The notes: a model not told the origin generated them from the sequence alone. A stretch of DNA of 64,000 nucleotides from JALYUA01 sp038203955 (GCA_038203955.1 JBBRDK010000001.1:40009-104008), one strand, 5' to 3'. Positions 10,185 to 19,051 are shown, counted from the stretch's first letter. Made by a program: numbers and translations.

Positions 10185-12803
10185 TTGAGGTTCTTGAGGC
10201 GCTGGATCTTCCCGGGCGTTTTCGCCGCCTCCATCGCGGGCGGGCACGCCGCGGCGCAGACCCCGACTCCCGCCCCAGCCCCGGCGCCTGGCCGCCCGGC
10301 TGCCGCCGCCCCCGCGGCCCCGACCCGCGGGCCTGCCGCTTCTGCCCCCGCGCCCCTTCCCACACCCGCGGCCCCCGGGGCTCCTGCCGCCCCCCCGGCC
10401 CGGTCGGCTGCCCCTCCCGCCGCGGCGGCGACTCCCGTCGAGCCGAAGGACCGGATCGTCGGCATCCGGGTCGTCGGCTTCCAGACGGTCTCGCCGGACA
10501 CGATCGCGCACTACCTCGGCGTGAAAGCGGGAGATCCCTACGACCCCGAAAAGATTCGCTCCAACTTCCAGGCGCTCTGGGACGTCGGCCTGCTCGAGAA
10601 CGTTTCCGTCGAGGCCGAGCGGGGAGCGGAAGGCGTGACTCTGGTCGTCACGATCGAGGAACGCCCCACGATCAAGGAAGTCGAGTTCGTCGGGAACAAG
10701 AAGCTCTCGACCACCCAGATCAAGGACAAGCTGAAGGAGGGGAAGGCGGAGGTCAAGGCGGGCGTCCCCCTCTCCGTGAGAGACATCGCGAAGTCGCGCT
10801 CGATGATCGCCGACATCTACGCCGAGAACGGGTATCGAAGCGCGACGGTCGAATACCGGATCGACGACGTCTCGAAGACCGACAAGAAGGTCGTCTTCGT
10901 CATCGACGAGGGCGACAAGGTCAAGATCGCGGCCATCGTCTTCGAGGGCAACCATCTCTTCTCTCAGGTCCGCCTCCGGGCCACGATGAAGAAGACGAAG
11001 GTGAACACCTGGTTCCGGCTCCTGTCGGAGACGAGCACGACCTACAGCCAGGCGAACTACGAAGCGGACGTCGAAAGCCTCAAGGGCGCGTACCACGGGA
11101 AGGGATACAAGGACGTCGTCGTCAAGGACCCCATCCTGGGCGTGTTCGTGAAGAACCCCCAGGCGCCCGCCAAGAAGCAGAAGAAGAGGGTCCGCATCAC
11201 GATCCCGATCGTCGAGGGCGATCAGTTCTTCACCAACCAGATCCAGCTCGTGAAGGTCAACCAGGCGGGCCAGCCGGTGGAAGGCGACGAGGCCTTCGTC
11301 GTGCCGAAGGACCGTATGATGCGCGAGTTCACGGATCTGCCGCCGGGATCGGTGTTGAACCGCGACTACCTGATCGAGGCCCTCTCGCGCATCGAGTCCC
11401 AGTACAAGACGCGCGGCTACATCTACTGGTTCGCGGACCCTGCCTATCGCGAGGCGGGCGGGCACAAGGTGGACGTCGACATCCGCCTCTACGAGGGGGA
11501 GAAGTTCTACCTCGGCCGGCTGGAAGTGCAGGGAAACACGACGACGCGCGACAAGGTCATCCGTCGGGAATTCGCGCTGGACGAGGGCGACATCATGAAC
11601 ATGGAGGCGGTCAAGAAGAGCCTCCAGAAGTTGCAGCAGCTCGGCTATTTCAAGGTGGGCGAGGAGCCGGATTTCAAGGTCCGCCCGGATGAAAAGAAGG
11701 TCGACCTCACCTTGAAGGGCACCGAGACCTCCAAGAACGAAGTGCAGTTCGGGGCGGGGTACTCCGCGCTCGACGGCTTCTTCGGGCAGTTCTCGTTCCA
11801 GACGCGCAACTTCCTGGGGCGGGGTGAAGTTCTCGGCGCCTCGGCCCAGCTCGGCCGGATCTCCAACTACTACGACCTGTCCTACACGGTCCCCTGGTTC
11901 ATGGACAAGAACCAGACCGTCGGAACGTCGCTCTTCAAGCGGAACGTGACGTATCTGAACATCGACGAGCGGCGCACCGGCGGGACGGCCTTCTACGGCA
12001 AAGGACTCGGCCTGTTCGACAGCTGGTCGGTCCTCTATCAATACGAGGACGTCAAGTCGAACTTTCCCGTGCGAGGCGCGGCGGTTCCGCCCGGCCAGCC
12101 CGTTCCTCCGGACAAGTTCACGCAGGTGGTCGGGAAGACTTCTTCCTTCACCCCGGGTTACCGATTCGACAGCCGCAACGATCCGTTCGACCCGAACGCC
12201 GGGCACCGGTTCTACCTGACCACCCAGGTGGCGGGCAGCTACCTCGGGGGCAGCGTCGACTTCTTGAAACCCCTGATCGGCGGATCGATCTACATCCCCG
12301 TCAGGATTCCCCGGCACTCCTACATCGCGTTGAACGGCGAGGCGGGATACGTGCGGCCCTATGGCGGCCAGGGCGTCCCGATCTACGAGCGGTTCCAGCT
12401 GGGCGGCGAGCAGAGCTTGCGAGGATTCCGGGCGGGCTCTGTCCTGCCCCTGGACAAGAACCAGCAGGTCTTCACGGACGAGGACGGCCGCATTCTCGGC
12501 GGCAACAAGTACTTCGTGCTGAATGGGGAGTACGTGTTCGCCAGCATCGGCCCGGCCAAGCTGCTCGCTTTCGGCGACGTGGGCAACTCGTTCCACGAGA
12601 GCCAGAACATCGGCCTGACGGGCATCCGGACGTCGGTCGGCGTCGAGCTTCGAATCTTCCTGCCGATCTTCCAGGCGCCGCTGCGGTTCATCTACTCGTT
12701 CAACCTGAGCCCGAAGAGTCCCATCGACCAGTTCGGCTTCCCGATCGAGAGTCTGAAGGACAAGAGGCGCGGATTCGACTTCTCGATCGGGCGGACGTTT
12801 TAG
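10185..12803 (+). CDS. bamA: Outer-membrane assembly factor BamA
   Basis: BamA inserts beta-barrel proteins into the outer membrane. From the TTG at 10185 the protein is 872 residues: signal peptide (RFLRRWIFPGVFAASIAGGHAAAQ), an unusual Ala/Pro-rich linker of about 65 residues, five POTRA repeats (GIRVVGFQTVSPDTI, IKEVEFVGNKKLS, KIAAIVFEGNHLFS, a divergent fourth, LGRLEVQGNTTTRDKVI), and an Omp85 barrel with the GGEQSLRGFRAGS loop motif and a terminal Phe. Earlier in-frame starts exist (TTG 10074, ATG 10098) but would put about 30 unnecessary residues before the signal peptide. A GGAG lies 10 bases before 10185. Confidence 0.93.
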   Translation: MRFLRRWIFPGVFAASIAGGHAAAQTPTPAPAPAPGRPAAAAPAAPTRGPAASAPAPLPTPAAPGAPAAPPARSAAPPAAAATPVEPKDRIVGIRVVGFQTVSPDTIAHYLGVKAGDPYDPEKIRSNFQALWDVGLLENVSVEAERGAEGVTLVVTIEERPTIKEVEFVGNKKLSTTQIKDKLKEGKAEVKAGVPLSVRDIAKSRSMIADIYAENGYRSATVEYRIDDVSKTDKKVVFVIDEGDKVKIAAIVFEGNHLFSQVRLRATMKKTKVNTWFRLLSETSTTYSQANYEADVESLKGAYHGKGYKDVVVKDPILGVFVKNPQAPAKKQKKRVRITIPIVEGDQFFTNQIQLVKVNQAGQPVEGDEAFVVPKDRMMREFTDLPPGSVLNRDYLIEALSRIESQYKTRGYIYWFADPAYREAGGHKVDVDIRLYEGEKFYLGRLEVQGNTTTRDKVIRREFALDEGDIMNMEAVKKSLQKLQQLGYFKVGEEPDFKVRPDEKKVDLTLKGTETSKNEVQFGAGYSALDGFFGQFSFQTRNFLGRGEVLGASAQLGRISNYYDLSYTVPWFMDKNQTVGTSLFKRNVTYLNIDERRTGGTAFYGKGLGLFDSWSVLYQYEDVKSNFPVRGAAVPPGQPVPPDKFTQVVGKTSSFTPGYRFDSRNDPFDPNAGHRFYLTTQVAGSYLGGSVDFLKPLIGGSIYIPVRIPRHSYIALNGEAGYVRPYGGQGVPIYERFQLGGEQSLRGFRAGSVLPLDKNQQVFTDEDGRILGGNKYFVLNGEYVFASIGPAKLLAFGDVGNSFHESQNIGLTGIRTSVGVELRIFLPIFQAPLRFIYSFNLSPKSPIDQFGFPIESLKDKRRGFDFSIGRTF

Positions 12804-12822
12804 CGGTCCCTCGACGGGACCG
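12804..12822 (+). terminator. Short hairpin after bamA
   Basis: CGGTCCC and GGGACCG form a 7-bp stem around a 5-base loop directly after the bamA stop. There is no following T-run, so it may stabilise or attenuate rather than terminate. Confidence 0.35.
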
Positions 12823-12935
12823 TAAGGGAGCAGGCGGCCGCGCGGGTAACAGCCCATGGCGTAGATAGGGGAGTCGCGCTGAAGGCGCGGGTTCCGGGTG
12901 CGCTCGACCCCCGGAATGGAGCCGTTTTCCGGCTG

Positions 12936-12963
12936 TTGTAGCCCCCGGGGAGTCTGCTACTAT
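12936..12963 (+). promoter_or_regulatory. Candidate promoter for skp
   Basis: TTGTAG and TACTAT are separated by 16 bases, upstream of a leader that carries AAGGAG. Agreement with the sigma-70 consensus is partial (3/6 and 4/6). Confidence 0.3.
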
Positions 12964-13005
12964 TTCGCGTTCTCGCCGCCCACGATTACGTTTAAGGAGC
13001 TTGGA

Positions 13006-13695
13006 ATGAAACGCATTGCCCTTTCCATCCTGACGGCGGGCGTCACGGCTGTCGCCGCCGCTCAGACGGGCGCCACGGCCCCGGCCGCGGGCGCCGTCTC
13101 CGGGAGCGGCTTCTCCGGGCCCGTGGCCATCATCAACTCCCAGCGCCTGGCGCTGGAGTCGGCCCCGGGCAAGGAAGCCTACGGCCGCCTGAAGAAGCTG
13201 TCGGACCAGAAGAAGGAAGAGCTCGACAAGGTCGAAAAGGATGCCCGGGACCTCGTCCAGAAGTTGAACGACCAGGGTCAGTCCATGCCCGCCGACAAGC
13301 GCGAGGCACTCGAGAAGCAGGCCGACGATCGGCAGAAGGCCTGGAAGCGGATGCAGGAGGACGCCCAGAAGGACCTGCAGGAAGCCGAGAAAAAGGAGAT
13401 GGGCTCGCTCGAGGGCCGCATCGGTCCGATCGTGAAGGACTTCTTCAAGGAGAAGCGCTACGCCGTCGTCCTCGACTCCCGCGCCGGCATCATCTACGCG
13501 GACGAAGCGACCGACGTCACCGACGAGGTTTTAAAGCGGATCAATACGACCGTCGCTCTTCCGAAGCCGGCGGGCGCGACGGGCGCCGCGGCCCCGAAGG
13601 CTCCGGCGGGCTCGACCGGTCCCGCAGCGTCGAAGCCTCCGGCCGGCACCGCCGCCGCGCGGCCGACGCCCGCCCCCGCCGCGAAAAAGCAGTAA
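13006..13695 (+). CDS. skp: Skp/OmpH family periplasmic chaperone
   Basis: Skp holds unfolded outer-membrane proteins on the way to BamA. The start is the ATG at 13006, six bases after an AAGGAG; further-upstream in-frame codons lack a ribosome site and a signal peptide. The protein has a signal peptide (MKRIALSILTAGVTAVAAAQ), the OmpH opening VAIINSQRLALES, a long charged coiled coil (about 55-135), and VVLDSRAGIIYADEATDVT. The C-terminal 45 residues are an Ala/Pro/Thr-rich tail not typical of Skp. It lies between bamA and lpxD, the classical order. Confidence 0.9.
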   Translation: MKRIALSILTAGVTAVAAAQTGATAPAAGAVSGSGFSGPVAIINSQRLALESAPGKEAYGRLKKLSDQKKEELDKVEKDARDLVQKLNDQGQSMPADKREALEKQADDRQKAWKRMQEDAQKDLQEAEKKEMGSLEGRIGPIVKDFFKEKRYAVVLDSRAGIIYADEATDVTDEVLKRINTTVALPKPAGATGAAAPKAPAGSTGPAASKPPAGTAAARPTPAPAAKKQ

Positions 13696-13703
13696 CCGGG
13701 GTT

Positions 13704-13709
13704 TACACT
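13704..13709 (+). promoter_or_regulatory. Candidate -10 box for a leaderless lpxD transcript
   Basis: TACACT ends seven bases before the lpxD GTG. The same TACACT-N7-start arrangement is found at 44797 (minus) and 60552. No -35 box is evident. Confidence 0.45.
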
Positions 13710-13716
13710 GCCCCTG

Positions 13717-14814
13717 GTGAAGCGCGCATCCGGGGGGCGATCGGCAGGAAAGAGCCGCGGGGCCGCGAAGTCCCGCGGCCTTTTTTTTACCCTGGCCGAG
13801 GTGGCGGAAGCCGTCGGCGGGCGCGTCGTGGGAGACCCGCGACTCAGGCTGACGGGGATCGAGGCCCTGGATCGCGCGGAGGCCGGGGACCTCTCCTGGC
13901 TCGCCGATCCCCGCCGCGTCCGGGAAGCGGCCGAGAGCCGCGCGGGAGCGCTCCTGGTGGCGCTCGAGGAGCAGGCAAGCGGCCGGCCGGCGGTCGTCGT
14001 GAGAAACCCGACGGCCGCCTTCGCCGCCTGGCTCGAGCGGCTGCGCCCGCAGACGCGCCCGCGCGCGGGCGTCTCGCGCGAGGCCCGCGTCGACGCCACG
14101 GCGAAGATCGGGAAGGGCGCGTCCGTCGCGGCCGGCGCCACCGTGCAGAAGGGCGCCAGGGTGGGCGCCCGCGCCGTGCTCTCTCCCGGGAGCTTCGTCG
14201 GCGAGGCAGCGGAGATCGGCGAGGACTCGTGGCTCTACCCGAACGCCGCCGTTCTCGCGGGATGCCGCGTCGGGGCGCGGTGCGTGCTCCACACCGGCGC
14301 GGTGGTGGGTTCCGACGGTTTTGGTTACGTCTGGGACGGTGAGAAGCACCGCAAGATTCCCCAGGTCGGGATCGTACGGGTGGAAGACGACGTCGAGATC
14401 GGCGCGAACTCCGCGATCGACCGCGCGACGCTGGGAGAGACGGTCATCGGCCGCGGCACCAAGATCGACAACCTCGTGCAGGTCGGCCACAACGTCGAAG
14501 TCGGCGAGCACTCCATTCTCTGCGGGCAGGTCGGAATCGCGGGGTCCGCCCGGCTCGGGGCGCACGTCACTCTCGCGGGACAGGCCGGGATCGGCGACCA
14601 CGCGAGGCTGGGCGATGGAGCGATCGCCACCGGCCAGGCCGGCATCCCGTCCCGGGCCGTCGTGCCGGCGGGGGCCGTCCTTTCGGGCTATCCTCCCGCT
14701 CCGCACCGCGAGTTCTTGAAGCGCGCGGCGCTGATCGCGCGGCTGCCTGAGCTCGTCGAGCGGCTCGAGAGGCTCGAGAAGTCGGCCGGGTTCGGCCGCG
14801 GAAAGGGAGAGTAG
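13717..14814 (+). CDS. lpxD: UDP-3-O-(3-hydroxyacyl)glucosamine N-acyltransferase
   Basis: LpxD adds the second hydroxyacyl chain in lipid A synthesis. The 365-residue protein has the N-terminal uridine-binding domain (TLAEVAEAVGGRVVGDP… IEALDRAEAGDLSWL), many left-handed beta-helix hexapeptides, GSDGFGYVWDGEKHRKIPQ, and the catalytic-His segment VQVGHNVEVGEHS, followed by a helical C-terminus. The start is GTG; an N-terminal basic stretch of about 20 residues precedes the conserved region. fabZ follows after one base. Confidence 0.95.
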   Translation: MKRASGGRSAGKSRGAAKSRGLFFTLAEVAEAVGGRVVGDPRLRLTGIEALDRAEAGDLSWLADPRRVREAAESRAGALLVALEEQASGRPAVVVRNPTAAFAAWLERLRPQTRPRAGVSREARVDATAKIGKGASVAAGATVQKGARVGARAVLSPGSFVGEAAEIGEDSWLYPNAAVLAGCRVGARCVLHTGAVVGSDGFGYVWDGEKHRKIPQVGIVRVEDDVEIGANSAIDRATLGETVIGRGTKIDNLVQVGHNVEVGEHSILCGQVGIAGSARLGAHVTLAGQAGIGDHARLGDGAIATGQAGIPSRAVVPAGAVLSGYPPAPHREFLKRAALIARLPELVERLERLEKSAGFGRGKGE

Positions 14815-14815
14815 C

Positions 14816-15253
14816 GTGGAGCTCGGAATCCTCGAGATCATGAAGATCCTCCCGCACCGTTATCCCTTCCTGCTCGTCGACCGCATCCTGGAGCTCGAGG
14901 CCGGAAAGCGCGTCGTCGGGATCAAGAACGTGACGTTCAACGAGGAGTTCTTCCTCGGCCATTTTCCCGGCAACCCGGTGATGCCCGGCGTGCTGATCGT
15001 CGAGGCGATGGCGCAGGTCGCCGGGGTGGGACTTCTCGGCGTCCTTCCGGAAGAGGAGCGCAAGCTGCTGTACCTGACCGGAGTCGACCGGTGCAAGTTC
15101 CGCCGCCCGGTCGTGCCCGGCGACCAGCTCCGTATCGAGGCGGAGATCCTGGCCGTCAAGTCGCGGCTCTGCAAATGCCGCGCGCGCGCCACCGTCGAAG
15201 GGGCGCTCTGCGCCGAGGCGGAATTGACGTCGGCTCTGGTGGCGCGGTCGTGA
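14816..15253 (+). CDS. fabZ: 3-hydroxyacyl-ACP dehydratase FabZ
   Basis: FabZ dehydrates 3-hydroxyacyl-ACP in fatty-acid elongation and competes with LpxA/LpxD for the same substrate. The 145-residue hot-dog protein shows LPHRYPFLLVDRI, the catalytic His in FLGHFPGNPVMPGVL and the Glu in IVEAMAQVAGV. It starts with GTG and overlaps lpxA by GTGA. The usual lpxC partner is absent from this window. Confidence 0.95.
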   Translation: MELGILEIMKILPHRYPFLLVDRILELEAGKRVVGIKNVTFNEEFFLGHFPGNPVMPGVLIVEAMAQVAGVGLLGVLPEEERKLLYLTGVDRCKFRRPVVPGDQLRIEAEILAVKSRLCKCRARATVEGALCAEAELTSALVARS

Positions 15254-16029
15254 GCGCCGAGGTCCATGCGACGGCGATCGTCTCGCCGAGCGCGACCCTC
15301 GGGGAGGGCGTCGAGGTCGGTCCGTACGCCGTCGTCGGCGACCACGTGCGCCTCGGAAACGGCACGCACGTCGGCGCTCACGCCAACATCTCGGGGCCGG
15401 CGGAGTTCGGCGAAGGGAATCGGATCTTTCCGCACGCGGTCCTCGGGCTCGAGCCGCAGGACCTGAAGTACCAGGGAGAGCCGACTCGCCTCGTCGTCGG
15501 CGCGCGCAACGTCTTTCGAGAGTTCATGACGGCGCACCGCGGCACGGTGACCGGGCGCGGAGAGACCGTGATCGGCGACGACGGCTACTTCATGTCGTAC
15601 AGCCACATCGCGCACGACTGCCGCATCGGGTCCCGCGTCGTGTTCGCCAATTGCGCCGCCCTCGCCGGCCACGTGGACGTGGGCGACCACGCGACTCTCG
15701 GGGCGTTCGCGGCGGCGCACCAGTTCATCCGGATCGGCAACCACGCGTTCGTCGGCGCCTATGCGCAGCTGCGTCAGGACGTGCTCCCGTTCTGCAAGAC
15801 GGACGGCATCGACGCGACGACCTACGGCATCAACGCCATCGGGCTGAAGAGGAGCGGGTTCGAGGACGATCGCATCGAGGCGCTTCAGAAGGCCTACCGG
15901 CTCCTGATCAAATCGAAGCTCAACACGACGCAGGCTCTGGAGCGCATCGCGACGGAGCTTTCGGGGCACCCGGACGTCGACGACCTGGTGCTGTTCATCC
16001 GGGGGAGCAAGCGGGGCTTCCACAAGTGA
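15250..16029 (+). CDS. lpxA: UDP-N-acetylglucosamine acyltransferase LpxA
   Basis: LpxA catalyses the first step of lipid A synthesis. The 259-residue protein has a hexapeptide beta-helix (IVSPSATLGEGVEVGPYAVVG…), EPQDLKYQGE, the catalytic His in SYSHIAHDC, HQFIRIGNHAFVG, and a C-terminal helical domain with the usual GLKRSGF. The GTG start overlaps the fabZ stop, and its own stop overlaps the next GTG, so fabZ, lpxA, the oxidoreductase and mtnP form one coupled run. Confidence 0.95.
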   Translation: MSAEVHATAIVSPSATLGEGVEVGPYAVVGDHVRLGNGTHVGAHANISGPAEFGEGNRIFPHAVLGLEPQDLKYQGEPTRLVVGARNVFREFMTAHRGTVTGRGETVIGDDGYFMSYSHIAHDCRIGSRVVFANCAALAGHVDVGDHATLGAFAAAHQFIRIGNHAFVGAYAQLRQDVLPFCKTDGIDATTYGINAIGLKRSGFEDDRIEALQKAYRLLIKSKLNTTQALERIATELSGHPDVDDLVLFIRGSKRGFHK

Positions 16030-17021
16030 CGCCGGGGGCGGGCGCGACGGAGGGAGGCCCCTCCGCGCGAGAGGTGCGGGTGGCGGTCGTCGGCGTCGGC
16101 CATCTCGGACGCCACCACGCCCGCATCGCGGCGTCTCTCCGGGGCGTCCGGTGCGTTGGCGTCGTCGACCGGCACCCCGGGCGCGCGCGCGAGGTGGGGG
16201 CGGAGTTCGGGGTCCCGGTCCTCGCGTCCCTCGAGGAAGCCGCCGGCGCCGCCGAGGCCGTCATCATCGCTACGCCGACGGTCAGCCATGCCGAGATCGC
16301 CCGAACGCTGCTGGCGCGGGGCTGCGACGTTCTCGTCGAGAAGCCGATCACGACGACGGTGGGGGAGGCCGACGCGTTGCTCGCGGAGGCGCGCGCTCGA
16401 GGCCGGGTCGTTCAGGTCGGCCATGTCGAGCGGTACAACCCGGCCGTCCAGGCCGCGCTCGCGCTGGCGGCGGATGTCCGCTTCGTCGAGATGCACCGCC
16501 TCGGCATTTTCACGCGCCGCAGCCTCGACGTCGACGTGGTGCTGGATCTCATGATCCACGACCTGCAGATCGTGCAGGCTCTCGTGGGCAGGCCGGTCGA
16601 AGAGGTTCGTGCGGTCGGAATGCCGGTGCTCACCTCCACCATCGACATCGCCAACGCCCGCATCGCCTTCGAAGGCGGCTGCGTCGCGGTCCTGACGGCG
16701 TCGCGGGTGTCCTCGGACAAGGTGCGCCGGTGCGAGATCTTCGCGCCCGCCCTCTCCCTGTCCGTCGACATGCAGGCGCAGTCGGTGCGCGCCTATCGAT
16801 TGTCGCGGGAGACCGGCGAGCCGGAGATCGTCGGAAGCTCCGTCGCCGTCGAGAGGGAAGAGCCGCTGGCGCGTGAGATCTCGGACTTCGTCCGCGCCGT
16901 CCGGGAACGGGCGGCGCCCCTCGTCTCGGGCGAGGTCGGCCGCGAGGCGCTCGTGCTGGCGTCCCGGGTCCAGGAGGCCATCGAGCGCCAGCGCGCGGTC
17001 GCGGAAGGAGTGCGCGTGTGA
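16026..17021 (+). CDS. Gfo/Idh/MocA family NAD(P)-dependent oxidoreductase
   Basis: The 331-residue protein has an N-terminal Rossmann domain (VAVVGVGHLGRHHAR), the family EKPI motif (DVLVEKPITTT) and a C-terminal Gfo/Idh substrate domain (DVDVVLDLMIHDLQIV). Its position right after lpxA, with a 4-bp overlap, recalls GnnA, which oxidises UDP-GlcNAc at C3 on the way to 3-amino-sugar lipid A. The partner aminotransferase GnnB is not adjacent, so the role is an inference; other UDP-sugar oxidations are possible. Confidence 0.85.
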   Translation: MTPGAGATEGGPSAREVRVAVVGVGHLGRHHARIAASLRGVRCVGVVDRHPGRAREVGAEFGVPVLASLEEAAGAAEAVIIATPTVSHAEIARTLLARGCDVLVEKPITTTVGEADALLAEARARGRVVQVGHVERYNPAVQAALALAADVRFVEMHRLGIFTRRSLDVDVVLDLMIHDLQIVQALVGRPVEEVRAVGMPVLTSTIDIANARIAFEGGCVAVLTASRVSSDKVRRCEIFAPALSLSVDMQAQSVRAYRLSRETGEPEIVGSSVAVEREEPLAREISDFVRAVRERAAPLVSGEVGREALVLASRVQEAIERQRAVAEGVRV

Positions 17022-17884
17022 AGAGAAAACCGGCCCGGGTCGGCCTGATCGGCGGAAGCGGCGTCTACGACCTGTCTGGAATCGAAGACCTCAGTGAGGA
17101 GAAGGTCGAAACGCCGTTCGGCCAGCCGTCAGACTCCTACTTCACGGGCACGCTCGGGGGAGTCGCGGTCGCGTTCTTCTCGCGGCACGCCCGCGGCCAC
17201 AAGTTCTCGCCGACCGAGATCAACTACCGGGCGAACATCTGCGGCTTCAAGATGCTCGGCTGCGATGCCCTCTTTTCGGCGTCCGCGGTCGGCAGCCTGC
17301 GGGAGGAGATTCTACCGCGGCACGCCATGGTGCCCGATCAGTTCATCGACCGCACCCGGCACCGCGCCGACACGTTCTTCGACCGGGGCATCGTGGCGCA
17401 CGCCGGCTTCGCCGACCCGGTCTGCCCCTCCCTCGCGGACGCCCTCGAAGCGAGCGCGAAGGAGTCCGGCATCGCCGTGCGCCGGGGAGGCACCTACGTG
17501 TGCATCGAGGGGCCGCAGTTCTCGACTCGCGCGGAGTCGCGGCTCTACCGCTCGTGGGGCGCCGACGTGATCGGGATGACGAACCTGACCGAGGCGCGGC
17601 TGGCGCGGGAGGCGGAGCTCTGCTACGCGACTTTGGCGCTCGTCACGGACTACGACTGCTGGCGCGATGCCGAGGAGCCCGTCACCGTGGAAGCGATCCT
17701 CGCGGTGCTGTCCGAGAACGCGACCGGAGCGAGGCGCGCGATGCGGGCCGCCGTGGCCAAAGTCTCGGCGGACCGCAACTGCGGCTGCCGGGACGCGATG
17801 CGGTATGGAGTCCTGACCGACCGCAAGGCGCTCTCCGAGGAGACGCGCCGGCGGCTGGCGCCGATCGCGGGGCGGTACCTCTGA
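17018..17884 (+). CDS. mtnP: S-methyl-5'-thioadenosine phosphorylase
   Basis: This enzyme splits methylthioadenosine into adenine and methylthioribose-1-phosphate, recycling the by-product of polyamine and methionine metabolism. The 288-residue protein has IGGSGVYDLSGI, the phosphate-binding FFSRHARGHKFSPTEINYRAN, YVCIEGPQFSTRAES and LVTDYDCWR; the Asp pair in TDYD favours 6-aminopurines and argues against a guanosine/inosine phosphorylase. It starts with GTG overlapping the preceding stop. A PfkB kinase follows, which could use related nucleosides. Confidence 0.92.
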   Translation: MKRKPARVGLIGGSGVYDLSGIEDLSEEKVETPFGQPSDSYFTGTLGGVAVAFFSRHARGHKFSPTEINYRANICGFKMLGCDALFSASAVGSLREEILPRHAMVPDQFIDRTRHRADTFFDRGIVAHAGFADPVCPSLADALEASAKESGIAVRRGGTYVCIEGPQFSTRAESRLYRSWGADVIGMTNLTEARLAREAELCYATLALVTDYDCWRDAEEPVTVEAILAVLSENATGARRAMRAAVAKVSADRNCGCRDAMRYGVLTDRKALSEETRRRLAPIAGRYL

Positions 17885-17940
17885 GCGCCTCCGAGCCCGC
17901 ATCCGGGGCCGCGGATCTGCGCCTGCGGCCCGGCCGCGTC

Positions 17941-18906
17941 GTGGTCACCGGATCGGTCGCGTTCGACTACCTCATGACGTTCCCAGGCCACTTCGTGGAG
18001 CACCTGATCCCCGACCAGCTCTCCCGGCTGTCGGTCTCCTTCCTGGTGGACGAGATGCGCCGGGTCGAGGGCGGATGCGCGGCCAACATCGCGTACGGGC
18101 TCGCGCTCCTCGGCGAGCGCCCTCTGCTTTTCGCGACCGCCGGACCCGACGCCGAGGCCTACCGCGACCGCCTCGGAAAGGAGGGCGTGGACGTCTCCGG
18201 GCTGAAGCTGTGCCCGGACGTGTTCACGGCGTCCTTCTTCGTGTCGACGGACCTCGACCAGAATCAGATCGCTTCTTTCTACACGGGCGCGATGGCACGG
18301 GCCCGGGACCTGTCGATCGCGGCGCTCGACGCGTCCGACTGCGCGGTTGTGCTGATCTCCCCGAACGATCCGGAGGGGATGGCGCGGTACGCGCGGGAGT
18401 GCCGGTCGGGCGGGATTCCCTTCATCTACGACCCGAGCCAGCAGGTGGCCCGCTTGACCGGGGAGGATCTCGCCCGGGGGCTCGAAGGGGCGGCCATCCT
18501 GATCGCCAACGACTACGAAATGGGGATCCTCACGCAGAAGACCGGTTGGACGGCGCCCGAGATCGAGGCCCGGGTCCCGGTCGTGATCGAGACTCACGGG
18601 GCGGAGGGCTCGACGATCGTTCTCTCGGGCCGGGAGCGCCATCGCATTCCGGCCGCCCGTCTCGAAGGGGACGCCCTCGACCCGACCGGGGTGGGCGACG
18701 CGTTCCGCGGCGGCCTCGTGCGGGGAATACGCGCGGGCTTGTCCTGGGAGATCGCCGGCCGGATGGGAAGCATCGCAGCGGTCTTCGGCCTGGAAGCGCA
18801 GGGCCCCCAGCCGCCGCGCTACCCGATCGCGCGCTTCATAAAGCGCTACGAATCCAACTTCGGCAAAGAACCGGAACTGGAGACTCTGCGGAGAAATCAG
18901 CCTTAG
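17941..18906 (+). CDS. PfkB family carbohydrate or nucleoside (adenosine-type) kinase
   Basis: This ribokinase-fold kinase has VVTGSVAFDYLMTFPG at the N-terminus, GGCAANIAYGLALLG (PfkB signature 1) and DPTGVGDAFRGG (signature 2 with the catalytic Asp). The opening resembles bacterial adenosine-kinase-like PfkB proteins, which fits its place behind mtnP, but sugar kinases share the fold. I use the GTG at 17941; no ribosome site is seen. An in-frame CTG at 17881 overlaps the mtnP stop as CTGA and could be a coupled non-standard start adding 20 residues. Confidence 0.85.
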   Translation: MVTGSVAFDYLMTFPGHFVEHLIPDQLSRLSVSFLVDEMRRVEGGCAANIAYGLALLGERPLLFATAGPDAEAYRDRLGKEGVDVSGLKLCPDVFTASFFVSTDLDQNQIASFYTGAMARARDLSIAALDASDCAVVLISPNDPEGMARYARECRSGGIPFIYDPSQQVARLTGEDLARGLEGAAILIANDYEMGILTQKTGWTAPEIEARVPVVIETHGAEGSTIVLSGRERHRIPAARLEGDALDPTGVGDAFRGGLVRGIRAGLSWEIAGRMGSIAAVFGLEAQGPQPPRYPIARFIKRYESNFGKEPELETLRRNQP

Positions 18907-18935
18907 GTCCCGACCGAGATCTGTAGTCTTCCTTT

Positions 18936-18995
18936 CGATTCCCGATTCCCGATTCCCGATTCCCGATTCCCGATTCCCGATTCCCGATTCCCGAT
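18936..18995. repeat. CGATTCC heptad array (eight exact copies)
   Basis: Eight consecutive exact CGATTCC words (18936-18991; CGGGAAT class on the other strand) run straight into the 56-bp element without loss of heptad phase. Confidence 0.95.
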
Positions 18996-19051
18996 CTAGT
19001 TGACCGCGGAGTACCGCGGCCGTCTCGCTCCCGTTGGTCGCTCGGCTCCCG
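18996..19051. repeat. 56-bp interspersed element, copy 1
   Basis: The element begins CTAGTTGACC, contains the inverted repeat CCGCGG-AGTA-CCGCGG, and ends TCGCTCGGCTCCCG. It is identical over 56 bases to the copy at 23449 and differs at one base from the copy at 43711. Its length is eight heptads. Confidence 0.93.

Noticed and set aside
9966..12857. A 963-codon open frame antisense to bamA, and similar long antisense frames over clpC, leuS and spt
   Set aside because: They mirror the strong third-position GC of the real genes, have no recognisable domains, and overlap genes with clear motifs.
12898..13005. A longer Skp protein starting at 12898
   Set aside because: It would place a Cys- and aromatic-rich stretch before a perfect signal peptide and ignores the AAGGAG placed for the ATG at 13006.
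18936..19051. CRISPR array
   Set aside because: The repeat unit is seven bases with no unique 25-40 base spacers, and no cas genes are present.
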